From: an uncultured Clostridia bacterium
Lineage (GTDB): Bacteria; Bacillota; Clostridia; Oscillospirales; Acutalibacteraceae
DNA: 5,752 bases
Assembly: GCA_958445555.1 (NCBI GenBank)
Contig: CAUCSW010000054.1
Span: 1-5,752 of the forward strand
Reading direction: 5' to 3'
Made by a program: the position numbers and the translations under genes. Below, one piece after another: positions 1 to 5,244 of the stretch. The notes under the pieces were generated by a model that saw nothing but the letters and a program-made list of their open reading frames with translations, searched no databases and was not told where the DNA came from. How positions within the stretch are numbered: the first letter of the stretch is position 1; the number at the start of each line of letters is the position of its first letter.

Positions 1-1859
1 GCTGCCAATATCGCGTCATTTACCCACGCTTCGGTTTCGGCAAGTTCGCGATCGGTCAACGCCGAGAAGTGGGTGAAGTCAAATCTCACCGAGTTTTCGG
101 TGACGAGCTGACCCGCCTGCTCAACATGAGCACCGAGCACCTTGCGGAGCGCCGCCTGAAGAAGGTGCGCCGCCGTGTGGTTGCGCCTTATCGCGTTTCT
201 GCGGCTGACATCTATCTCCGCCGTTGCGGATGCTCCCACCGTGACGATCCCATCTGTAACTTCGCCGCTGTGAACGAACACTCCCGAAGGCGTCTTCACG
301 GTGTCATGGACCGATACCGTAAATCCTTCGCCGCGGATGGTTCCGCTGTCTCCCGTCTGTCCGCCCGATTCGGCATAAAAGACGGTCCGGTCGAGCACGA
401 TGCTGACCTTATCTCCGGTCCCCGCCGAATCGGCTCTTTCGCCGTTTACGGTCAACGCCGTTATATTTGAATCACACCTGTCGGCGGTATAGCCGGAAAA
501 CTCTGTTTTGTCAAGCTCCTTGAAGGCGTTTCCGTCGCTCTTCCACGACTCTGCGTCCGCAGCCTTTCTTGAACTGCGCGCAAGCTGCTTCTGCTCCTTC
601 ATAAGCTCGTTGAAGCCTTCCTCGTCCACCGAGATGCCCTTTTCCTCAAGAATATCCTTGGTCAGATCAAGAGGGAATCCGTAGGTGTCGTAAAGTCTGA
701 ACGCGTCGGCTCCCGAGACGGTCGTGCAACCGCTTGAAATGATATCTCCGAGCATTTTAAGACCCTTGTCTATCGTCTTGCCGAAGTTTTCTTCCTCAAC
801 GCCTATTATCTTTTCTATAAGCTCACGCTTTTCCACAAGCTCGGGATATGCTCCCTTGTTCTCGTTTATAACGGCATCGCAGACCTCATTGAGAAAAGCT
901 CTGTCAATGCCGAGAAGTCTGCCGTGACGGGCAGCCCTTCTTAAAAGTCTCCGGAGGACATAACCTCTTCCTTCATTGGAGGGTATAACGCCGTCGCATA
1001 TCATAAAAGTGGCGCCGCGGACATGGTCGGTGATGACTCTTATGGAGACATCGTCGGCTTGATCGTTTCCGTAAGATTTTCCGGCTATCTTACAGACCCT
1101 GTCAAGAATATTCCTTATGGTATCGACCTCAAACATATTGTCGACACCCTGCATTACGCAGGCAAGACGCTCCAGACCCATTCCGGTGTCGATGTTTTTG
1201 TGGGTTAGCTCGGTATAGGTTCCGTCACCCATATTGTTGAACTGCGAGAACACGTTGTTCCAGATCTCCATATATCTGTCGCAGTCGCAGCCCGGTTTAC
1301 AGTCGGGGGCTCCGCAGCCGTATTTTTCGCCGCGGTCAAAGTATATTTCGGAGCAGGGACCGCAGGGACCCGTGCCGTGCTCCCAGAAGTTGTCCTCCTT
1401 GCCGAGGCGGACGATATGTGCCTCGGGCACACCTATAACATCGCGCCAGATCGCGTACGCTTCGTCGTCGCTCTCGTAGACAGAAGGCCAAAGCTTGTCC
1501 TCGGGGATGCCCAAGGTGACGGTGAGGAATTCCCATGCCCACGGAATAGCTTCCTTTTTGAAATAGTCGCCGAACGAGAAGTTGCCGAGCATTTCAAAAT
1601 ATGTGCCGTGACGGGCGGTCTTTCCCACCCTTTCAAGGTCGGGAGTGCGAATGCACTTCTGGCAGGTGGTCACCCTTGTCGACGGGGGAGTGACTTCACC
1701 GGTAAAATATTTTTTCATAGGTGCCATTCCCGAATTTATCAAAAGCAGGGAATTGTCGTTTTTAGGCACGAGCGGGAAGCTGCCGAGCCTTAAATGCCCT
1801 TTGCTTTCAAAAAACGAGAGATACTTTTCACGCAGATCGTTTAATGAGGTCCATTCCAT
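1..1859 (-). CDS. alaS: Alanyl-tRNA synthetase, N-terminal 619 residues (cut by left window edge)
   Basis: Cytoplasmic class II synthetase that charges tRNA-Ala and hydrolyses mischarged Ser/Gly-tRNA-Ala. Starting from ATG at 1859 the frame is open to the edge. The catalytic domain fills roughly residues 1-240: [15 protein letters not shown] at 65-79, [19 protein letters not shown] at 82-100, and the motif-3 stretch DTGMGLERL at 224-232. A cysteine cluster typical of bacterial AlaRS lies at 182-193 ([12 protein letters not shown]). The tRNA-recognition region follows, with [16 protein letters not shown] at 298-313. The editing domain shows [10 protein letters not shown] at 497-506 and the metal-binding HTAAH at 561-565. 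The family is about 875 residues long, so the end of the editing domain (including its distal Cys/His ligands) and the C-Ala domain lie beyond the window. The start is supported by GGAG 8 nt upstream (1868-1871). The gene has its own promoter and a leader hairpin. Identity is secure; nothing seen is broken. Confidence 0.97.
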   Translation of the reverse strand, partial: MEWTSLNDLREKYLSFFESKGHLRLGSFPLVPKNDNSLLLINSGMAPMKKYFTGEVTPPSTRVTTCQKCIRTPDLERVGKTARHGTYFEMLGNFSFGDYFKKEAIPWAWEFLTVTLGIPEDKLWPSVYESDDEAYAIWRDVIGVPEAHIVRLGKEDNFWEHGTGPCGPCSEIYFDRGEKYGCGAPDCKPGCDCDRYMEIWNNVFSQFNNMGDGTYTELTHKNIDTGMGLERLACVMQGVDNMFEVDTIRNILDRVCKIAGKSYGNDQADDVSIRVITDHVRGATFMICDGVIPSNEGRGYVLRRLLRRAARHGRLLGIDRAFLNEVCDAVINENKGAYPELVEKRELIEKIIGVEEENFGKTIDKGLKMLGDIISSGCTTVSGADAFRLYDTYGFPLDLTKDILEEKGISVDEEGFNELMKEQKQLARSSRKAADAESWKSDGNAFKELDKTEFSGYTADRCDSNITALTVNGERADSAGTGDKVSIVLDRTVFYAESGGQTGDSGTIRGEGFTVSVHDTVKTPSGVFVHSGEVTDGIVTVGASATAEIDVSRRNAIRRNHTAAHLLQAALRKVLGAHVEQAGQLVTENSVRFDFTHFSALTDRELAETEAWVNDAILA

Positions 1860-1883
1860 AGATGATGCTCCAATTCGCGCGTT

Positions 1884-1909
1884 GCGGTCACGCAATTTCG
1901 CGTCACCGC
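1884..1909 (-). other. Hairpin in the alaS leader
   Basis: Arms 1884-1893 and 1900-1909 form a 10-position stem with nine pairs, one G-G mismatch and a 6-nt loop (GAAATT in the RNA). A further GCG/CGC pairing is possible just outside, across a small internal loop. The hairpin sits within the short transcribed leader, roughly 13 nt upstream of the Shine-Dalgarno. No T-run follows, so it is not an intrinsic terminator. Its role is unknown; it could affect message stability, protein binding or translation. Confidence 0.5.
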
Positions 1910-1935
1910 GCCGCAGTCATAATAATCTATGATAC

Positions 1936-1964
1936 ATTATAATATTTCGGAGCATTTTTGTCAA
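1936..1964 (-). promoter_or_regulatory. Sigma-A promoter of alaS
   Basis: Read on the minus strand this is TTGACA (1964-1959), a 17-nt spacer, then TATAAT (1941-1936). Both hexamers match the vegetative consensus perfectly. Transcription should start near 1929, giving a leader of about 70 nt before the alaS ATG. The -35 hexamer contains the TGA stop codon (1963-1961) of the upstream penicillin-binding protein gene, so the two genes abut with no spare DNA. Confidence 0.88.
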
Positions 1965-3604
1965 TCGGGAAGGCGGTCGCAGGACAAAATACCGTCGGCT
2001 ATTTTTGAAAATATCGGCGCGCAGTCGGAGGCGCCCGAGGTCACATCCTCTCTTACGACGCAGATGACATACCTTTTCCCGCCATTTTCGATAAATCCGC
2101 AGTACCAGCCGTTGAGTATTTCTTTGCCGTTTATCTTTACACCTGTTTGTACGGTTGCGGTTTTTCCGCCTGCCGCGGAAGCCGTCATGGTAGGCTTTGC
2201 ACGCCGTCCCGTGCCGTTCGCCACGGCATATTCGAGAAACCCCTTAAGCTTTGAAGCGCATTCAGAGTCGATGACACGGTTTACGACTCCGTTGCCGTCT
2301 CCGAAAGCCTCCCGTTTGCCGTCCTTTATTGTCGCTTCAACAAGGCGCGGCGTATAGTAGATCCCGCCGTTCGCTATGGCAGCGTACATGTTTGCCACCG
2401 CAAGCGGGGATAAAAGCAGATCGCCCTGACCGATCGCAAAATTGCAGAGTGCAGCGTCCGAGAACAGATCTTTAGAGGAGGGCAGTCTGCCCGAGGGGAG
2501 CTTTACGCATCCGTCAATGTCAGCCGATGACGAGAAGCCGCATCTTTTTGCCGTTTGAAGGATTTTTTCTCCGCCGAGCTTTGCGGCGAGGTTGTAAAAA
2601 TAGACATTGCAGGATTCGGCAACGGCGTTTTTCATATCTATGACACCGTGCCCTTTTTTCTCATGACACGAGAACACCCTGCCCGATGGGGTGGTGTAGC
2701 TTCCGTTGCAAACGAATGTAAGGGAAGGGTCGATACCGTTTTCAATAGCTGCGGCGGCAACACAGAGCTTAAACACCGAACCGACGCCGTAATTCGAAAC
2801 TGCACGGTTTACAAGAGGGGCGGTATCGTCGTTAAGCCTGCTTGCCGCATCGTCACCGGTAAAAGAGGGCAGACTGCACATGGCGCGTATTTTTCCGTTG
2901 TCGGCGTCCAGCACAACGGCGGCTCCTTTTTTCACACCGCGCATGGCACCTTCGGTTGCGATCTGTATGTTGCGGTCGACGGTAAGAACCACATCGCCGC
3001 CCGAGGAGCCCTCGTCGATAACGCCGTCAACACCCGCCAGAATGTCGTTTGTCGCCGAAAGCGCAAATACCGCACGGGTAAAACCCGACGAGAAAAGCAC
3101 CGAGTCAAAAGCCTTTTCGACACCGCAGACACCGTTGCCGTCGCGGTTTATATATCCGAGCAGATGACAACAGAGACTGTCCGAATACCTGATTGGGGCA
3201 AAGTACTCAACCGTTCCGACGGGCAGCTCGCGGTCACCGATTGGCGCGGTCGAGGGGAAACCGCTTATAAGACGCTCTATGGCGGCGGAAAGCCTCTCAC
3301 CGTTCAGAAGCTCGGTAGCTGCCGTGATCCCCGAATCGTTAGGAGGCAGCACGCAGGATCGCATATATGTCCTGCCTGTGAGACGGCGCATCCTGCAGTC
3401 GTATATATTACCTCTGCAGGAGTAGAGCTTGAGTGAATAAGAGGATTGTTCGGCGGCTGCCTTTTTGTATCGGTCGCTTGCCGCGACCACACCGACCCTT
3501 ACGGCGGCAAAAAGCATCATTGCCGCAAGAACGGTAAAACAGACCGACAGACGAAGCCCGAAGCGGGCGGCGGGTGTGAATGACGATTTTCGATTACCTT
3601 TCAT
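1961..3604 (-). CDS. Class B penicillin-binding protein (peptidoglycan D,D-transpeptidase), compact
   Basis: Membrane-anchored transpeptidase that cross-links peptidoglycan outside the cytoplasmic membrane. From the ATG at 3604 it has 547 residues. A short basic N-terminus leads into one membrane segment (about 15-42). The N-terminal pedestal carries RGNIYD (64-69) and GVEKAFD (161-167). The transpeptidase domain follows: SVFK with nucleophile Ser276, SCN at 331-333, the conserved IGQGDLLLSP (391-400), and GGKTATVQTG with the third motif as KTA (481-483) instead of KTG. It ends about 65 residues after KTA, so there is no PASTA domain, unlike SpoVD. There are 20 cysteines. A GTG at 3691 would add 29 residues lacking a Shine-Dalgarno; ATG 3604 is preceded by GGTGAT (3608-3613) and places the anchor normally. 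It follows sigK, but about 515 nt apart. Class B is certain; whether its role is growth, division or sporulation is not decidable here. Confidence 0.92.
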   Translation of the reverse strand: MKGNRKSSFTPAARFGLRLSVCFTVLAAMMLFAAVRVGVVAASDRYKKAAAEQSSYSLKLYSCRGNIYDCRMRRLTGRTYMRSCVLPPNDSGITAATELLNGERLSAAIERLISGFPSTAPIGDRELPVGTVEYFAPIRYSDSLCCHLLGYINRDGNGVCGVEKAFDSVLFSSGFTRAVFALSATNDILAGVDGVIDEGSSGGDVVLTVDRNIQIATEGAMRGVKKGAAVVLDADNGKIRAMCSLPSFTGDDAASRLNDDTAPLVNRAVSNYGVGSVFKLCVAAAAIENGIDPSLTFVCNGSYTTPSGRVFSCHEKKGHGVIDMKNAVAESCNVYFYNLAAKLGGEKILQTAKRCGFSSSADIDGCVKLPSGRLPSSKDLFSDAALCNFAIGQGDLLLSPLAVANMYAAIANGGIYYTPRLVEATIKDGKREAFGDGNGVVNRVIDSECASKLKGFLEYAVANGTGRRAKPTMTASAAGGKTATVQTGVKINGKEILNGWYCGFIENGGKRYVICVVREDVTSGASDCAPIFSKIADGILSCDRLPD

Positions 3605-3748
3605 ATTATCACCGTTTTCTGTGTTGCGCTTGTGCCTCTCGACGCACCGAGGGGGCAGCGGCGGGAAGGGAAGGACGGATCCGCCGAGCACGACAAATTG
3701 CCCGAAGGTACCGTAATTCGCCGATACAGTGTCAAGTTACTTGCCAAC

Positions 3749-3764
3749 CGATGATATTATCGGC
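3749..3764. repeat. Near-perfect 16-bp palindrome over the candidate PBP -10
   Basis: CCGATGATATTATCGG pairs with itself at seven of eight half-site positions. The flanks TTGCC (3741-3745) and GGCAA (3762-3766) form a second, overlapping inverted repeat. Placed over the candidate -10, this is the size and position of a dimeric repressor operator. It could also be a small RNA hairpin or chance in AT-rich DNA. Confidence 0.35.
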
Positions 3765-3782
3765 AAAAATAACGCTTTTCAA
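3754..3782 (-). promoter_or_regulatory. Candidate promoter of the penicillin-binding protein gene
   Basis: On the minus strand TTGAAA (3782-3777), a 17-nt spacer, and TAATAT (3759-3754) match the sigma-A consensus at 5/6 and 4/6. It would give a leader of about 140 nt. The -10 lies inside a near-perfect palindrome. A second -35-like TTGACA (3735-3730) lies closer to the gene but has no acceptable -10 at 16-18 nt. No clear sigma-E, F, G or K sequence was seen, so regulation remains open. Confidence 0.35.
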
Positions 3783-3897
3783 GCAGCGGATAAATGGGAA
3801 CGAGACAAAAATTTTCCCGATTCTTAATCTGTCGGTCTGCTTTCCTTCGCATGTCGGCTTTCTCAGACGAATCGGGTCGGCTCGGGCTCCCTTCTGC

Positions 3898-4002
3898 AAA
3901 AACAAAAAACCGACCTAAGGTACGCATCCTGGCGCTGCCCCTCGCACTTCTCTGCCCCGCCTTTTTTTGTGAGGCGGCAGTCTCTCCGTCTTTTCCGTAC
4001 CT
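3898..4002 (-). other. Foldable intergenic segment followed by T-runs
   Basis: Outer arms AGGTACG (3918-3924) and CGTACCT (3996-4002) enclose about 70 nt. Inside, the segment 3973-3980 can pair with either of two CTGCCCC-containing copies, at 3935-3941 (with further pairs to 3947) or 3952-3958 (with 3959-3961), so the two inner stems exclude each other. On the minus strand the outer stem is followed, after about 8 nt, by six T (3909-3904), G, and five T (3902-3898). It could be a structured 3' end of the sigK message, a small RNA, or part of a double terminator. It matches no riboswitch consensus I can recall. The fold was judged by eye only. Confidence 0.3.
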
Positions 4003-4009
4003 GCCTAAA

Positions 4010-4053
4010 ATAAGCGAAGCTCCCCGCCCGACAGGGCGGGGAGCTTCGCTTAT
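4010..4053 (-). terminator. Perfect 20-bp inverted repeat, probable sigK terminator
   Basis: Arms 4010-4029 and 4034-4053 are perfectly complementary (20 bp, GC-rich core around CTCCCCGCCC) with a four-base loop. On the minus strand the stem runs into TTATTTTAGG, a modest U-tract. It lies 66 nt past the sigK stop codon, so termination of sigK is the simplest reading. The stem is longer and more perfect than most intrinsic terminators and the T-tract is poor, so a dispersed palindromic repeat or a bidirectional element is the alternative. Confidence 0.6.
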
Positions 4054-4078
4054 ATAAGCATACATATCGGATTTTTCT

Positions 4079-4098
4079 CGGCGCTCCTTTTTGCGCCG
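4079..4098 (-). other. Small hairpin in the sigK 3' untranslated region
   Basis: CGGCGC (4079-4084) and GCGCCG (4093-4098) form a perfect 6-bp stem with an 8-nt loop, about 20 nt after the sigK stop. On the minus strand it is followed by A-rich, not T-rich, sequence, so it is unlikely to terminate transcription by itself. Confidence 0.35.
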
Positions 4099-4119
4099 AC
4101 TTTCGGAAATGAGTGAGCC

Positions 4120-4818
4120 TTACCCTTTGCCGGGGATCCCTTCGTATTCCTCCCTCAGTTTTTCAAGCGCCTTTTTTTCAATACGGCTTACATATGAGCG
4201 CGATATGCCCAGCAGCCGTGCGGTCTCCCGCTGGGGAAGCTCTTCACCCGTTATAAGCCCGTAGCGGAGGGCGATTACCGTACGTTCCCTCTCGGTCAGA
4301 CAACGCTCCATAAACCCTTTAAGCTTTTCCGAATGGAGCCGCAGATCGACATCGTCCGCCATGTTGGATTCGTCGGCTATCACATCTATAAGCGTCAGCG
4401 CGTTGCCGTCTTTATCGGTGTCGATGGGCTCGTTTATCGAGACATCCTGAGCGGTCTTTTTGAGATTTCTGAAGTACATAAGTATTTCGTTTTCAATGCA
4501 GCGGGAGGCATAGGTGGCAAGGTGTATGCCTTTGTCGCTTTTGTATGTAGAGACCGCCTTGATAAGACCGATCGTGCCGATCGATATAAGGTCGTCCTGA
4601 TCGGCGGCACCGTAGTATTTTTTAGCTATGTGGGCAACAAGCCGCAGGTTGTGCTCGATAAGCAAACGCCTTGCCGACTTGTCGCCTGCCTCGCTTTTTT
4701 TCAGCAGCTCCTCTTCTTTTTCCTTGCTCAAAGCCTCGGGAAACGAGCCCGACCTCCCGGCGTGCAATATCCACAGTGCAATGCCCGAAAGGACATTCAT
4801 TATCGCCTGCCATATCAT
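4120..4818 (-). CDS. sigK: RNA polymerase sporulation sigma factor SigK (pro-sigma-K)
   Basis: Late mother-cell sigma factor that directs RNA polymerase to spore coat, cortex and lysis genes. From ATG 4818 it has 232 residues. Residues 1-22 form a hydrophobic pro-sequence (MIWQAIMNVLSGIALWILHA), which in Bacillus is cut by the membrane protease SpoIVFB. Region 2 spans about 50-121: IEHNLRLVAHIAKKY at 54-68, DLISIGTIGLIKAV at 76-89, CIENEILMYFRNLKKT at 107-122. The region 4 helix-turn-helix is at 196-221, with GISRSYVSRIEKKAL at 204-218. IEHNLRLVAHI, KKTxxDVS and RSYVSRIEK fit SigK better than SigE. AAGGGG (4827-4832) lies 8 nt before ATG 4818; GTG 4827 and ATG 4824 are in frame but badly spaced. 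The frame is unbroken, with no skin-type insertion. Expression is expected from sigma-E with SpoIIID (family knowledge). Confidence 0.93.
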   Translation of the reverse strand: MIWQAIMNVLSGIALWILHAGRSGSFPEALSKEKEEELLKKSEAGDKSARRLLIEHNLRLVAHIAKKYYGAADQDDLISIGTIGLIKAVSTYKSDKGIHLATYASRCIENEILMYFRNLKKTAQDVSINEPIDTDKDGNALTLIDVIADESNMADDVDLRLHSEKLKGFMERCLTERERTVIALRYGLITGEELPQRETARLLGISRSYVSRIEKKALEKLREEYEGIPGKG

Positions 4819-4827
4819 ATTCATCAC

Positions 4828-5044
4828 CCCTTACGCTACATTTATAGTACTAATGGAAGTCCCATTATACCTGATACCGTTTGTCCTCACAGGTACTTAT
4901 AAGTCGACCGTCAAATTTTGTCGGGACTACCGTCGGATTCAATGTTTCTCATCCCTGCATCGAATCGGTGTACGAAAAACGCGAAGCGGGAACCTTGCAA
5001 AGGGCGGCTGTCCTGATTTTCAGGATTCTTAAAGGACACGCCTT
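4828..5044. other. Divergent intergenic region between sigK and the phosphatidyltransferase gene
   Basis: Apart from the sigK promoter candidate and the right-pointing hairpin listed separately, I see no supported gene here. Reading frames crossing it in both directions lack a Shine-Dalgarno, recognisable motifs and natural boundaries. I looked for tRNA, SRP RNA, 6S RNA and RNase P RNA signatures and saw none. A small RNA cannot be excluded, but no plus-strand promoter with both hexamers was found upstream of the hairpin. Confidence 0.45.
4864..4888 (-). promoter_or_regulatory. Candidate sigK promoter region with SpoIIID-like box
   Basis: On the minus strand GAGGACAAAC (4888-4879) matches the SpoIIID consensus WWRRACARNY at 9 of 10 positions as I recall it. 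TATAAT (4869-4864) follows nine bases later; as a sigma-E -10 (CATACAnT) the octamer is only partial. There is no good -35, as is common where an activator covers that region. In Bacillus sigK is transcribed by sigma-E with SpoIIID, which makes the box plausible. A single 10-mer is weak proof. Confidence 0.4.
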
Positions 5045-5047
5045 TTT
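4999..5047 (+). terminator. Terminator-like hairpin pointing right, no gene seen upstream
   Basis: The arm 4999-5013 (AAAGGGCG, a 2-nt bulge, TGTCC) pairs with GGACACGCCTTTT (5034-5046), giving about 13 pairs, and runs into CTTTTTCTT. Within the loop, TCCTGA (5011-5016) and TCAGGA (5020-5025) form a competing perfect 6-bp hairpin with a 3-nt loop. It ends just before the -35 box of the promoter for the next gene. With no plus-strand gene upstream in the window, it may insulate that promoter, end a small RNA, or be coincidental. Confidence 0.4.
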
Positions 5048-5048
5048 C

Positions 5049-5077
5049 TTGACAAAAACTTCCATCGGGGCTATAAT
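5049..5077 (+). promoter_or_regulatory. Sigma-A promoter of the CDP-alcohol phosphatidyltransferase gene
   Basis: TTGACA (5049-5054), a 17-nt spacer, and TATAAT (5072-5077) match the vegetative consensus exactly. The start of transcription is expected near 5084, leaving a leader of about 160 nt. The leader is strikingly purine- and A-rich from 5092 to 5175 and carries the 9-nt direct repeat AGGGTAGAG at 5151-5159 and 5178-5186. No terminator or riboswitch fold was evident in it. Confidence 0.85.
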
Positions 5078-5230
5078 TACAAAGTATGATGTCGAACGAA
5101 AAGCAAATCACCGAACAGAAACGAAAAGATCAAAAAACAAAAAGAAAAATAGGGTAGAGAAAAGAAAAAAACAGCGCAGGGTAGAGTATAGGCGGGGAGA
5201 TGTCGGGAGTGCGCCGCGCCCGTCGGAAAA

Positions 5231-5235
5231 GGAGG
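5231..5235 (+). promoter_or_regulatory. Shine-Dalgarno of the phosphatidyltransferase gene
   Basis: GGAGG ends nine bases before ATG 5245 and is preceded by AAAA. This strong site fixes the start of the downstream gene. Confidence 0.8.
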
Positions 5236-5244
5236 AGCGAGTCT

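Noticed and set aside
1377..1793. Plus-strand 138-codon frame, and other plus-strand frames at 69-470, 724-927, 1023-1208, 1645-1932
   Set aside because: All are antisense to alaS, which translates cleanly with its family motifs from 1859 to the left edge.
1860..1960. T-box riboswitch in front of alaS
   Set aside because: The gap is only about 100 nt, the promoter lies within it, and neither the T-box consensus nor an antiterminator/terminator pair is present.
2555..3436. 293-codon open frame on the plus strand
   Set aside because: It lies entirely antisense to the penicillin-binding protein gene, whose motifs are unmistakable. It has no recognisable domain and no Shine-Dalgarno, so it is a shadow of codon bias.
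3605..3691. Extended GTG start at 3691 for the penicillin-binding protein
   Set aside because: No Shine-Dalgarno upstream, and the added 29 residues are Pro-rich, with the membrane anchor pushed unusually far inward. ATG 3604 has GGTGAT in front.
3707..3735. TTGACA at 3735-3730 (minus strand) as the -35 of the PBP promoter
   Set aside because: At 16-18 nt spacing the sequence is GGTACC-like and fits no -10 hexamer; the best alternative (TACGGT) is both poor and too close.
3757..4065. 102-codon minus-strand frame and its 87-codon plus-strand counterpart (3794-4057)
   Set aside because: Both run through the perfect palindrome, which reads as nearly the same peptide on either strand, and through hairpin and T-run sequence. 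No supported start and no domain.
4333..4902. 189-codon plus-strand frame
   Set aside because: It is antisense to the sigK coding sequence and crosses the sigK promoter region; no motif or ribosome binding site.
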